A stretch of DNA of 64,000 nucleotides from Sphingobacterium daejeonense (GTDB lineage Bacteria; Bacteroidota; Bacteroidia; Sphingobacteriales; Sphingobacteriaceae): the NCBI RefSeq assembly GCF_901472535.1, contig NZ_LR590470.1, forward strand, positions 620,001-684,000. Reading direction: 5' to 3'. The number at the start of each line of letters is the position of its first letter. Positions within the stretch are counted from its first letter, which is position 1. Positions 31,346 to 40,244 of the stretch are shown here, piece by piece. Position numbers and translations under genes: made by a program. Below the pieces are notes generated by a model that saw only the letters and a list, made by a program, of their open reading frames with translations, was not told the DNA's origin and made no database searches.

Positions 31346-31480
31346 GATTTGCGATAGGAAGGGTGCCAATAGGCGATTTGAGATATGAGATTTGAGATTT
31401 GCGATAGGAAGGGTGCCAATAGGCGATTTGAGATATGAGATATGCGATTTGCGATAGGAAGGGTGTCAGAAAGGGATATG
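31346..31480. repeat. 50-bp tandem repeat, about 2.7 copies
   Basis: Copies begin at 31346, 31396 and 31446, each starting GATTTGCGATAGGAAGGGTG; the third diverges after about 28 bases. They lie inside a larger run of GATATGAGAT-like microrepeats (31311-31520). No gene spans them: the ORFs here are only translations of the repeat. The rest of the 541-base gap between ileS and the IscA-type gene (31266-31806) holds the 40-bp array and, at 31705-31730, a short TTCTCC/GGAGAA hairpin. Confidence 0.9.
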
Positions 31481-31554
31481 ATTTTAAGGATTTGAGATTT
31501 GGGATTTGAGATTTTAGTAAAGTGATAAAAAACATGAGGGGTATTAAATATAAT

Positions 31555-31665
31555 TCTCACTTCTCACATCTCACATCTCATATCCGTTTTAATATCTCAC
31601 TTCTCACATCTCACATCTCATATCCGTTTTAATATCTCATTTCTCACATCTCATATCTCACATCT
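31555..31665. repeat. 40-bp tandem repeat, about 2.7 copies, reverse-complement motif
   Basis: Copies start at 31561 and 31601 with exact 40-base period, with a partial third from 31641. The motif is built of TCTCACATCTCAC, the reverse complement of the GAGAT microrepeats on the left side of the gap, plus TATCCGTTTTAATA spacers. The left and right halves of the region therefore form a long imperfect inverted repeat. Confidence 0.9.
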
Positions 31666-31806
31666 AGTTTATAAAAAGGCTTCGCCATTTTGACTGTTTC
31701 GATAGTCTTCTCCGCCGGAGAAAAAATTAAACAACAGATTTTTGGGTGATCTCACTCGCGAAACTAATCGTCATTCGCATGGCGAGTCCTTTTTTCGGCA
31801 TTTTCT

Positions 31807-32161
31807 TTATGCTGAGAAGCTGCTTCCGCAACCGCATGTACTTGTAGCATTTGGATTGTTGAACGTAAATCCGCGAGCATCCAAGCCATTCTTGAAGTCA
31901 ATCTCCATCCCAGCTAAATATAGACCATGAGCTTTGTTCATGAAAACACGGATGCCCTGAATATTATATTCTGTATCGCCGTCCTTCTTTTGGTCGAACC
32001 CCAAAATGTAGCTCATTCCCGAACAACCACCACCTTCAACACCAATACGAAGACCGAAATCTTCACTTATCTCTTGTTGGTCGATCAGTTTGTTTAGTTC
32101 ACTTAATGCGCCTTCGGTCAAAGTAACCGGAGCCACAGCTGTCAAAATTATCTGAAGCCAT
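31807..32161 (-). CDS. HesB/IscA-type iron-sulfur assembly protein (frameshift at start)
   Basis: A-type iron-sulfur carrier, 117 residues after repair. The three conserved cysteines are present in GGGCSGMSY and in the C-terminal CGCGSSF. These proteins bind and hand on iron-sulfur clusters to apo-enzymes in the cytoplasm. The open frame as written begins at a TTG (32145). Removing one T from AATTTTGAC (near 32146-32149) extends it to ATG 32161 with MASDNLTAVAPVTL, a much more family-like N-terminus. Monocistronic between two repeat-rich gaps; no isc or suf neighbours seen. Confidence 0.88.
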
Positions 32162-32344
32162 ATTGAATTCCTCTAAAATTTACTTTTACAAAAATACACA
32201 ATTTTAAACTCTCTTTTAAAACAGCATCTTATTTTGACACTGGATAAACACTCAAAGATGCGAGCGCAAGAGTTGTGCGGATGCCTTTATGCACGTGTGC
32301 TGCCTTCCTCCTGACTTTCCTTTCACTCTCCGTCCTACCTTCTT

Positions 32345-32504
32345 CCACTCTCATTCGTCTCTTGTTCGGACTTCGTTCGGACCTTGTTCGGAGCTGCTTC
32401 GGGATACATCCGAACGAGGTCCGAACAAGGTGCGAACGAAAGAGGACTCAGAGTGGAAGGAGAGTGGAACAAGAGTGGAACAAGAGTATAGCAAGAGCAG
32501 TTCA
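32345..32504. repeat. Large imperfect hairpin built on 11-bp units
   Basis: Left arm 32345-32392 and right arm 32409-32456 are inverted 48-base copies differing at about ten positions, with a 16-base loop. The right arm is made of units TCCGAACGAGG and TCCGAACAAGG; after it the 11-base phase continues with AGAGTGGAAGG at 32450 and AGAGTGGAACA at 32461 and 32472, then degenerate units at 32483 and 32494. The ORFs across it are low-complexity. The rest of the 549-base gap 32162-32710 holds the glyA promoter region and nothing else I recognise. Confidence 0.9.
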
Positions 32505-32659
32505 AGAATTATTTGATACAATGCAAGATGGCTAGCGGAGCATAGGCTTAACGGCCTGTCATTGTTAGAACAAGTCAGGGTAGGTGTTGTAAAAATTGTA
32601 ATTATTAAAAAACATCAGAGAAATTTAGGTAATTATAAGCCTGTTTCTTTGTAATTATC

Positions 32660-32667
32660 TATATTTG
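32660..32667 (+). promoter_or_regulatory. Bacteroidota -7 promoter element for glyA
   Basis: TATATTTG fits TAnnTTTG; 43 bases upstream of the glyA ATG. No convincing -33 element. Confidence 0.55.
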
Positions 32668-32710
32668 CAACAAAATTGAAATTTTAATATCCCCAATAAA
32701 GAATAGCAAT

Positions 32711-33983
32711 ATGGAAAGAGATCAATCCATTTTTAATCTAATTGCCGACGAGCTGAAACGCCAAGAAGAAGGTATTGAGCTTATCGCTTCGGAAAACTTT
32801 GTTAGCAAGCAGGTTATGGAAGCCGCTGGTTCTGTTTTGACAAACAAATACGCAGAAGGCCTACCAGGAAAACGTTTACTATGGTGGTTGTGAAGTAGTC
32901 GATAAGATTGAGACTATCGCAATTGACCGTGCTAAAGAACTATTTGGTGCTGAATGGGTGAACGTTCAACCACACTCTGGCGCTCAAGCAAATGCTGCGG
33001 TGTTCTTGGCAATCTTGAAACCAGGTGACAAAATATTAGGATTCGATCTTAGCCATGGCGGTCACTTGACCCATGGTTCTCCAGCTAACTTCTCAGGAAA
33101 ATTATATCAACCATTGTTCTATGGTGTGAAAGAAGATACAGGTTTGATCGATTACGAACAGCTTGAAGAAACTGCTCGTCGTGAAAAACCAAAAGTGATA
33201 ATCGTAGGTGCATCTGCTTATTCTCGTGATTGGGATTATGCGCGTATCCGTAAGGTAGCTGATGAAATCGGTGCTCTTGTAGTTGCTGATATCTCTCACC
33301 CTGCTGGATTGATCGCTCGTGGGTTATTGAACGATCCACTTCCTCACTGTCATATCGTTACCACTACTACGCACAAAACATTGCGTGGTCCTCGTGGAGG
33401 TATGATTATGGTGGGTAAGGACTTTGAAAATCCTTGGGGCATCAAAACTCCAAAAGGTGAGACACGTACCATTACTCAGTTATTAGATCTTGCTGTTTTC
33501 CCAGGAACTCAAGGTGGTCCTTTGGAGCACCACTATTGCTGCTAAAGCAATCGCATACGGTGAAGCTCTTTCTGATGATTATTTACAGTACATCAACAAG
33601 TAAAATCTAATGCAGCTGCATTAGCTCAGTTCTTTGTGGATAAAGATTACAAATCATTTCCGGAGGTACTGATAACCACTTGATGTTGGTGGACTTGAGA
33701 AACAAAGATATTTCAGGTAAAAGAAGCTGAAGCAGTTTTAGAACTAGCAGGTATCACGACCAACAAAAACATGGTTCCATTCGATACACGTTCTCCATTT
33801 GTAACGTCAGGTGTTCGTTTCGGTACTGCAGCGATTACAACTCGCGGTATTAAAGAAAATGAAATCGTTCAGATCGGTGAATTGATCGATGAGGCATTGA
33901 ACAGTCGCTCGGACAATGCGGCACTTGACCGTATCCACGGAAAAGTGAAAGAAATGATGGCGCAATTCCCTCTATATAAATAA
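32711..33983 (+). CDS. glyA: Serine hydroxymethyltransferase (five frameshifts here)
   Basis: PLP enzyme interconverting serine and glycine while charging tetrahydrofolate with a one-carbon unit. N-terminal [19 protein letters not shown], the PLP-lysine motif [14 protein letters not shown] and [13 protein letters not shown] are family signatures. Five single-base indels: extra T near 32874, extra C near 33533, missing C near 33598, missing A near 33650, extra A near 33721. Undoing them (truth [53 protein letters not shown]) gives exactly 423 residues, the normal size. This is too dense for a living pseudogene of a core gene and signals poor local sequence quality. Confidence 0.95.
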
Positions 33984-34006
33984 TAGAGTAAGAAATAACA
34001 ATTATG

Positions 34007-34040
34007 TGGCTCCAAGGGATAACTTTGGAGCCATTTTTGT
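34007..34040 (+). terminator. Intrinsic terminator after glyA
   Basis: TGGCTCCA (34007-34014) and TGGAGCCA (34026-34033), 8-bp perfect stem, 11-base loop, then TTTTTG. Confidence 0.85.
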
Positions 34041-34221
34041 GATAAAAAATTGAATGTGAAGAAATGTTAAAATACCTAACCTTTTTTTTGAATAATCGGA
34101 AATTTTAGTTCTCTTTTGATTTGACAACTTTAAACAAAATGCCTATCGGAACACGACTACGCTTAAACTAAAATATTACAAAGACATAGAAAACTCTTAC
34201 AAGATTTGTGGAGGCATAATT

Positions 34222-34813
34222 ATGAAACTATTTGAATAAAAAGAGTGACCAGGAATTGGTCCAAGCGTATGTAAAAGGTGAAGAGAGAGCCTTACAAGTG
34301 CTATTAGAACGTTATAAAACGAAAATCTATACATCAATATATCATCAAGTAAAGGATCAATACCTTGCTGAGGATATATTTCAAGAGACATTCATCAAAG
34401 TAATCAATACACTGAAAGCAGGCAGATACAATGATGAGGGAAAGTTTCTTCCTTGGGTCATGCGTATTGCTCACAACATGGTGATTGACCATTTCAGAAG
34501 AGAAAAGAGAGCGCCAAATGTAGTAAACAATGACGGCTTCGATATCTTTGAAGTATTGCAATTTTCGGATGACAGTGTAGAGATGAAAATGGTAAAAGAC
34601 CAACGCGATGTTGATCTGAAGAAAATCATTCAACTTCTTCCGGATGATCAAAAAGAAGTATTGATCATGCGCCTTTTCTGTGATATGAGCTTTAAGGATA
34701 TTGCCGATATTACAGATGTAAGCATCAATACAGCATTGGGAAGGATGAGATATGCATTGAGTAATCTCCGAAAAATGATCGAGGAGAATAACATGATGTT
34801 TCAATTAGGATAA
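34222..34813 (+). CDS. Sigma-70 family (ECF-like) RNA polymerase sigma factor (frameshift at start)
   Basis: 196 residues after repair. Region 2 (EDIFQETFIKVINTLKAGRYNDEGKFLPWVMRIAHNMVIDHFRR in part) binds the -7 element; region 4 (LPDDQKEVLIMRLFCDMSFKDIADITDVSINTALGRMRYA in part) holds a helix-turn-helix. There is no region 3, so it is of the short ECF type. As written, ATG 34222 meets a stop after five codons; removing one T from CTATTTG (near 34229-34233) gives MKLLNKKSDQELVQ, with GGAGG upstream. No anti-sigma gene is adjacent. This subgroup is widespread and conserved in Bacteroidota. Confidence 0.88.
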
Positions 34814-34830
34814 TTAAATAGGATAAATAG

Positions 34831-34860
34831 AAAAGGCCTGCAAGTATTGCGGGCCTTTTT
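34831..34860 (+). terminator. Intrinsic terminator after the sigma factor gene
   Basis: AAGGCC(T)GCAA pairs with TTGC(G)GGCCTT around a 4-base loop, then a T-run. Confidence 0.85.
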
Positions 34861-35014
34861 CATGTCTGTACATTTAGTTTGATTTCTGTCAATTTGTCTA
34901 TTTTATGTACATTTCGACTTGTTTTAGTGCTATTTTTTTCTTTCTTTGTAGGGATAACAGGATTGGAATTAGTTTTGATAGTATAATTGAAAAAGAATAT
35001 AAGATATTAAAGAT

Positions 35015-35698
35015 ATGTATTGGATAATTTTTATCGGAATAATGGTTGTAAGCTGGATAGTTCAGTTTATATTCAAAAATAAGTTTAAGAAATACTCGGA
35101 GATGCCATTGTCCTCCGGGCTATCTGGGGCAGAGATTGCTCAAAAGATGCTAAATGAAAATGGAATCAACGATGTTCAGGTTATTTCTGTGGAAGGTCAA
35201 TTAACAGATCACTACAATCCCGCTAACAGGACCGTGAACTTGAGCCCTGATGTTTATCATGGTCGTTCGGTTGCTGCTGCTGCGGTTGCTGCCCACGAAT
35301 GTGGCCACGCTGTTCAACATGCTACGGCTTATTCTTGGTTGCAATTTCGTTCGGCGATGGTGCCAATCGTTAGTGTAGCATCTCGTTTGACGACGTGGGT
35401 GTTGATGATTGGTGTAATCATGATGGCTTTTTCAGGAAATGTTTATGTGCTAGCAATAGGAGTTGGAGCATTGGCGCTGACCACCTTGTTCAGTTTTATA
35501 ACATTGCCAGTAGAGTTTGATGCTTCTAACCGTGCCTTGGCTTGGTTGAATGCTTCACGTATTACCCATAGTACCGAAGAACATGATGGAGCTAAAGATG
35601 CCTTGAAATGGGCTGCCATGACTTATGTAGTCGCTGCTCTTTCTGCCTTAGTTACTTTGTTGTACTATGCATCGATTCTATTCGGAAGAAGAGATTAA
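35015..35698 (+). CDS. Membrane zinc metallopeptidase, YugP type
   Basis: 227-residue integral membrane protease of the YugP family. An N-terminal membrane segment (MYWIIFIGIMVVSWIVQFIF) is followed by a cytoplasmic or periplasmic catalytic domain with the zinc motif AAHECGHAVQH, and then by two or three more membrane segments (WVLMIGVIMMAF, VYVLAIGVGALALTTLF, MTYVVAALSALVTLLYY). The third ligand is probably in the FDASNRA segment. Physiological substrate unknown; roles in membrane-protein quality control have been suggested for related proteases. Monocistronic with its own terminator. Confidence 0.9.
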   Translation: MYWIIFIGIMVVSWIVQFIFKNKFKKYSEMPLSSGLSGAEIAQKMLNENGINDVQVISVEGQLTDHYNPANRTVNLSPDVYHGRSVAAAAVAAHECGHAVQHATAYSWLQFRSAMVPIVSVASRLTTWVLMIGVIMMAFSGNVYVLAIGVGALALTTLFSFITLPVEFDASNRALAWLNASRITHSTEEHDGAKDALKWAAMTYVVAALSALVTLLYYASILFGRRD

Positions 35699-35719
35699 TA
35701 ATCAAAAAAATATAATGAT

Positions 35720-35750
35720 AAGCCAAGATCGAAAGGTCTTGGCTTTTATT
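35720..35750 (+). terminator. Intrinsic terminator after the YugP-type gene
   Basis: AAGCCAAGA (35720-35728) with TCTTGGCTT (35737-35745), 9-bp perfect stem, then TTATT. Confidence 0.88.
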
Positions 35751-35824
35751 GTGATTATCTATAAAAAACTGCAATAATAGGCCGCCATATTGCATACAAA
35801 TCTGAAATTAAAAAAGCAAAAAGC

Positions 35825-35832
35825 TATATTTG
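35825..35832 (+). promoter_or_regulatory. Bacteroidota -7 promoter element for ffh
   Basis: TATATTTG fits TAnnTTTG, 88 bases upstream of the ffh ATG. Nothing else recognised in the ffh leader. Confidence 0.5.
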
Positions 35833-35920
35833 TAGGATAAAGTCAAATCAGATGTTTATCAAGAATGGCCAGTTGTTCACTGTCCGTTAAGCAAAGTATT
35901 GATTAATAGAAAGTTAAAAG

Positions 35921-37263
35921 ATGTTTTCAAATCTACAGGATAAATTAGACAGAGCCTTTAAGGTTTTAAAGGGGCAGGGTAATATTACGGAGATCAACGT
36001 TGCGGAAACGATGAAGGAAATTCGCAAGGCATTATTGGATGCCGATGTGAACTACAAGACTGCAAAATCATTTACGGACGAAGTTAAAGTTAAGGCTTTA
36101 GGTCAGAACGTATTGAACAGCATTTCTCCGGGTCAATTATTGACCAAGATCATGAATGATGAGTTGACGGAATTGATGGGTGGTACAGTTACCGAACTGG
36201 AGATCACGAAGAATCCGACTATTATTTTGATTGCTGGTCTGAATGGTGCTGGTAAGACTACTTTTTCGGGTAAACTTGCTAATTTCTTGAAAGCATCGAA
36301 AAACAAGAAGCCATTATTGGTTGCTGGTGACGTTTACCGTCCTGCTGCGATTGATCAATTGGAAGTATTGGGTCAACAAGTCGGTGTTCCAGTATATGTA
36401 GATCGTGAGTCTACTGATCCGATTGGTATTGCTGTTGCCGGTGTTGAGGAAGCAAAGAGAAACGGAAATAATATCGTTATCATCGATACTGCTGGTCGTC
36501 TAGCTATTGATGAGGCTTTGATGAATGAGATTACTGCTGTAAAGGAAGCTACTCAACCTCACGAGATCCTTTTTGTTGTTGACTCCATGACTGGTCAGGA
36601 TGCTGTTAATACAGCAAAGGCCTTCAATGACCGTCTGGATTTCACGGGTGTAGTATTGACCAAATTAGATGGTGATACTCGTGGTGGTGCTGCCTTATCG
36701 ATTAAATCGGTGGTCAATAAACCAATCAAATTTATCGGTACGGGTGAGAAAATGGAGGCATTGGATGTCTTCCACCCAGATCGTATGGCATCCCGTATTT
36801 TAGGGATGGGTGACGTTGTATCCTTGGTAGAACGTGCACAACAACAATTTGACGAAAAAGAAGCTGCAGAACTTCAGAAGAAAATCCGCAAAAATAAATT
36901 TGATTTCAACGACTTCAATCACAGATCAAGCAGATCAAGAAGATGGGTAACATGAAGGATTTGATGGGTATGATTCCCGGCGTTGGAAAAGCAATCAAGG
37001 ATGTTGAGATTGATGATGATGCATTCAAACCTATTGAGGCTATCATTGATTCCATGACTCCGTTTGAGCGTGAAAACCCAGATGCAATCGATCAAAAACG
37101 TAGAAATCGTATTGCGAAAGGTTCAGGAACTAGTATCGATGAGGTTAACAAATTGATGAAGCAGTTCTCAGATATGCGTAAAGTAATGAAACAGATGTCA
37201 AATCCTGGAATGGCAGCGAAGATGATGCGCAATATGCCAAAAATGCCAGGCAAACCTTTCTAA
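35921..37263 (+). CDS. ffh: Signal recognition particle protein (frameshifted here)
   Basis: Cytoplasmic GTPase that, with 4.5S RNA, carries ribosome-nascent-chain complexes to FtsY at the membrane. N domain (FSNLQDKLDRAFKVLKGQG), G domain with GLNGAGKTTFSGKLA (G1), GDVYRPAA, DTAGRLAID (G3) and TKLDGDTRGGA (G4), then the Met-rich M domain that binds RNA and signal peptides (MKQMSNPGMAAKMMRNMPKM). One base is missing near 36917 in GACTTCAATCACAG, which turns FNSQIKQIKKMGN into HRSSRSRRW and a stop. Repair gives 447 residues, normal length. Confidence 0.95.
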
Positions 37264-37295
37264 CAAGAGGTTATTTACATCTTGAATAAGATATA

Positions 37296-37326
37296 GGTTG
37301 CAGCAAAATCTGCAACCTTTTTTATT
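37296..37326 (+). terminator. Intrinsic terminator after ffh
   Basis: GGTTGCAG (37296-37303), 6-base loop, CTGCAACC (37310-37317), then a T-run. Confidence 0.88.
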
Positions 37327-37419
37327 TATTACATATTGATTGGCGAGTTCTTTTGTATATTAGTATACATTGATTAGCCAAGAAAGCTAAAATCCTTTCA
37401 AACAATTTAAATTAATTGT

Positions 37420-37427
37420 TAATTTTG
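37420..37427 (+). promoter_or_regulatory. Bacteroidota -7 promoter element, near-leaderless
   Basis: TAATTTTG matches TAnnTTTG and ends only 4 bases before the nuoA ATG at 37432. Confidence 0.55.
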
Positions 37428-37431
37428 CAAC

Positions 37432-38020
37432 ATGGACGACCCCGGGCAGATATCGGAATATGGTAAGATACTCTTAATGGCTATCATTGGTATCGTATTG
37501 GTTTGTGCCACCATATTCTTAGCACGAATTCTGTCGCCCAAAAATCCTAATCCTATCAAACTGAGTACTTACGAGTGTGGTGAAGAGACCACAGGAACTT
37601 CTTGGTTCAATTTAACCCTCGTTTTTACGTTATTGCTTTAGTTTTTCCTGCTGTTTGATGTGGAGTTGATATTTATTTTTCCATGGGCCACAGTTTTTGG
37701 GAATGCTGAATTTATTGCTGCAGATTCAAGGTGGGGCTGGTTTTACCTTGATTGAAATGGCCATATTTTTGGGCGTCTTGATAATTGGTTTGCTTTATGT
37801 TTGGAAGAGTGGAGATATCAGTTGGATAAAACCTACGCATCAAAAACCTACTGTTCCGGTTGGAATTCCATCCTCAGCGTATGAAGATTTGAATTCAAGG
37901 AAATATGAGGTGCGAGATTTTAGGGAGCAGGAAATTCAGGAAGTATTAGCTGAAAAGGCGGCTTCCCCAGTAAAGATGGGATTTAAACCTAAGTTCAAGA
38001 AACCTAATTCAGAATCATGA
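37432..38020 (+). CDS. nuoA: NADH-quinone oxidoreductase subunit A (three frameshifts here)
   Basis: Small membrane subunit of respiratory complex I, about 195 residues after repair. Three membrane segments: the N-terminal [38 protein letters not shown] with the conserved Asp/Glu, and [23 protein letters not shown] is the family loop motif. Three indels fall within about 135 bases: missing G near 37605 (truth [16 protein letters not shown]), extra C near 37651, extra T near 37741. A C-terminal extension of some 50 polar residues goes beyond the classic NuoA end. Stop overlaps the nuoB ATG by 4 bases. Confidence 0.9.
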
Positions 38021-38532
38021 GTTTAGATAAGCAATTGCAACAACGTGATGGAGTTATTATCGCCAAGATGGATGACCTTCTCAATTGGGCACGTCTTTCT
38101 TCGATGTGGCCAATTAGTTTTGGTATTGCCTGTTGTGCGATTGAGATGATGGGCGCTATGGCTGCAACCTATGATTTGGACCGGTTAGGAGTTTTTCCAC
38201 GTCCCTCACCTAGGCAATCTGATGTGATGATCATCGCAGGTACAGTAACGTTCAAGATGGCAGATCGTATTAAACGATTGTATGAACAGATGCCTGATCC
38301 GAAATATGTTATTTCGATGGGTTCTTGTTCAGATTGCGGAGGTCCGTATTGGCAGCACGGTTATCATGTTGTGAAGGGGGTTGACAAAATCATTCCAGTT
38401 GACGTTTACGTGCAGGGATGTCCCCCACGGCCAGAGGCACTGATAGGTGCATTTTTAGAATTACAAAAGAAAATAGAAGAACAGTCTTTACTGAAGGGGG
38501 ATATTTTTCCGACGGAGGTTGAGCAAGTATAA
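38017..38532 (+). CDS. nuoB: NADH-quinone oxidoreductase subunit B
   Basis: 171-residue peripheral-arm subunit that carries cluster N2, the last iron-sulfur centre before quinone. The four cysteine ligands are visible: the tandem pair in [10 protein letters not shown], one in MGSCSDCGG and one in [10 protein letters not shown]. Translationally coupled to nuoA. Unlike the standard nuoABCD order, the next gene is purK after two bases, so nuoC and the remaining subunits must lie elsewhere. Sequence intact. Confidence 0.95.
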   Translation: MSLDKQLQQRDGVIIAKMDDLLNWARLSSMWPISFGIACCAIEMMGAMAATYDLDRLGVFPRPSPRQSDVMIIAGTVTFKMADRIKRLYEQMPDPKYVISMGSCSDCGGPYWQHGYHVVKGVDKIIPVDVYVQGCPPRPEALIGAFLELQKKIEEQSLLKGDIFPTEVEQV

Positions 38533-38534
38533 TT

Positions 38535-39677
38535 ATGGCGAAAGATTTTTATGGTGATTTGCGCCTAGGGATTTTAGGCGGTGGCCAATTAGGTCGTATG
38601 CTAATCCAGGAAGCAATAAACTTTAATGTTAACATTCATGTATTGGATCCTGATCCAAATGCACCTTGTAAGAAATTGTGCAATCAATTTGAAGTGGGTT
38701 CACTTTCAGATTTTGATACCGTTTACAATTTTGGTAAGGATTTGGATATGGTGACGATTGAGATTGAAAAGGTAAATGTGGAGGCATTGGAGGCTTTGGA
38801 AAATGAAGGGGTACTCGTATTCCCTCAATCTAGAGTTATCCGCTTAATTCAGGATAAAGGATTGCAAAAACAATTCTTTAAACAAAATGACATCCCAACT
38901 TCCGCCTTTCAATTTGTTTCCAATAAAGAAGGTTTGGCGAACTGTCAAATCCAATTGCCATATATTCAAAAATTGCGCAAGGATGGATACGATGGTAAGG
39001 GTGTTAAGAAAATCAATTCTTCAGCTGATTTTGCAGATGCGTTTGATGCGCCTAGTATCGTTGAAGAACTGGTAGACTTTGAAAAGGAAATCGCGGTGAT
39101 GGTTGCTAGAAATGACAAAGGAGATATGGCAACATTCCCGATGGTAGAAATGGAGTTTAATCCTCAAGCTAACTTAGTGGAATTCCTGATTTCTCCATCT
39201 ACCTATTCTTTTGATATCCAATCCAAAGCGGAGAGTATTGCGATGAAAATTGCCAATGATTTACAGATTGTAGGCGTTTTGGCTGTTGAGATGTTCTTGA
39301 CCAAGGAGGGTGATATTTTAGTAAATGAATTGGCACCACGACCACATAATTCTGGTCATCAAACCATTGAAGGTAATTTCACTTCACAATTTGGTCAACA
39401 CTTGAGGGCGATTTTCAATTTGCCTTTGGGGAATACGGAGTCTAGGGCAAATGCGATAATGGTGAACTTGCTAGGCGAGGAGGGTTATGAAGGGTTGGCA
39501 AAATACGAAGGTATTGAGGAAGCATTAGCAATAGACGGTGTTTATGTACATTTGTATGGTAAAAAATATACCAAGCCATTCCGTAAAATGGGGCACGTAA
39601 CGATTGTAAACCAAGATCGTGCAACAGCGATTGAGAATGCGCGCAAGGTTCAGGAATTGATTAAAGTAATAGCATAA
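38535..39677 (+). CDS. purK: 5-(carboxyamino)imidazole ribonucleotide synthase
   Basis: ATP-grasp enzyme of purine synthesis that converts AIR, ATP and bicarbonate to N5-CAIR. 380 residues. LGILGGGQLGRMLIQEA is the N-terminal signature, RKDGYDGKGV the ATP-binding loop, VEELVDFEKEIAVMVAR the ATP-grasp strand, and NELAPRPHNSGHQTIEG the metal and substrate motif. It sits directly behind nuoB (2 bases) and 12 bases before purE, its pathway partner. Intact. Confidence 0.95.
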   Translation: MAKDFYGDLRLGILGGGQLGRMLIQEAINFNVNIHVLDPDPNAPCKKLCNQFEVGSLSDFDTVYNFGKDLDMVTIEIEKVNVEALEALENEGVLVFPQSRVIRLIQDKGLQKQFFKQNDIPTSAFQFVSNKEGLANCQIQLPYIQKLRKDGYDGKGVKKINSSADFADAFDAPSIVEELVDFEKEIAVMVARNDKGDMATFPMVEMEFNPQANLVEFLISPSTYSFDIQSKAESIAMKIANDLQIVGVLAVEMFLTKEGDILVNELAPRPHNSGHQTIEGNFTSQFGQHLRAIFNLPLGNTESRANAIMVNLLGEEGYEGLAKYEGIEEALAIDGVYVHLYGKKYTKPFRKMGHVTIVNQDRATAIENARKVQELIKVIA

Positions 39678-39689
39678 TTATAAGATAAA

Positions 39690-40190
39690 ATGGAAAACGC
39701 AAAAGTATCGGTTATTATGGGTAGCAAGTCTGACTTGCCAGTCATGCAGGATGCCATTGAGGTTTTAAAATATTTAGGTGTAGCCTTTGAACTGACTATT
39801 GTTTCTGCACATCGTACTCCAAAACGTATGTTTGATTTTGCGGAACAAGCTGCTGGCAGAGGGATAAAAGTTATTATCGCTGGTGCTGGTGGTGCTGCAC
39901 ATCTACCGGGAATGGTAGCATCTATCACAACATTACCAGTTATTGGTGTTCCTGTGAAGTCATCTAATTCCATCGATGGTTGGGATTCTGTACTTTCTAT
40001 CTTACAGATGCCAAATGGTATTCCGGTTGCTACAGTCGCTTTAAATGCCGCAAAAAATGCAGGTATTTTGGCCGCACAGATCTTGGCAACAAGTGATGAT
40101 AGCTTGGTAGCTAGAATTCAGGAATTCAAGAATGAACTAAGAGATAAAGTTGAAGAAAGTGCTGAAGAGGTTGAACGCTTGGTTTTTTAA
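39690..40190 (+). CDS. purE: N5-carboxyaminoimidazole ribonucleotide mutase
   Basis: 166-residue class I PurE that moves the carboxyl group of N5-CAIR to give CAIR. VIMGSKSDLPVM, VSAHRTPKRM (conserved His and Arg) and IAGAGGAAHLPGMVA form the active site; the pairing with purK also argues for the bacterial class I type. Ends the nuoA-nuoB-purK-purE transcript at a strong hairpin. Confidence 0.96.
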   Translation: MENAKVSVIMGSKSDLPVMQDAIEVLKYLGVAFELTIVSAHRTPKRMFDFAEQAAGRGIKVIIAGAGGAAHLPGMVASITTLPVIGVPVKSSNSIDGWDSVLSILQMPNGIPVATVALNAAKNAGILAAQILATSDDSLVARIQEFKNELRDKVEESAEEVERLVF

Positions 40191-40210
40191 TCCTCAGATG
40201 CGAAAAATAT

Positions 40211-40240
40211 AAAGGCGGAAAAATATTTTTCCGCCTTTTT
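40211..40240. terminator. Bidirectional intrinsic terminator
   Basis: AAAGGCGGAAAAA and its exact complement TTTTTCCGCCTTT flank a 2-base centre, with T-runs on both strands. It serves purE on the plus strand and the isomerase-like gene on the minus strand. Confidence 0.92.
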
Positions 40241-40244
40241 TATT

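Noticed and set aside
31297..31560. Two minus-strand ORFs rich in Ser/His/Ile over the GAGAT arrays
   Set aside because: They repeat the 50-bp unit in protein form (SHISNR, PSYRKS) and have no homology-like pattern, start signal or neighbour.
31346..31670. CRISPR array
   Set aside because: Units are direct tandem copies without unique spacers and no cas gene is near.
32275..32535. 86-codon plus-strand ORF across the 11-bp repeat
   Set aside because: Its sequence is only the translation of the inverted repeat (Arg/Ser/Glu-rich low complexity); it shares no family and has an antisense counterpart in another frame.
32711..33983. glyA as a true pseudogene
   Set aside because: Five single-base edits restore an uninterrupted 423-residue enzyme with all active-site motifs; such a core gene is unlikely to decay in this way and the same error pattern hits many other essential genes.
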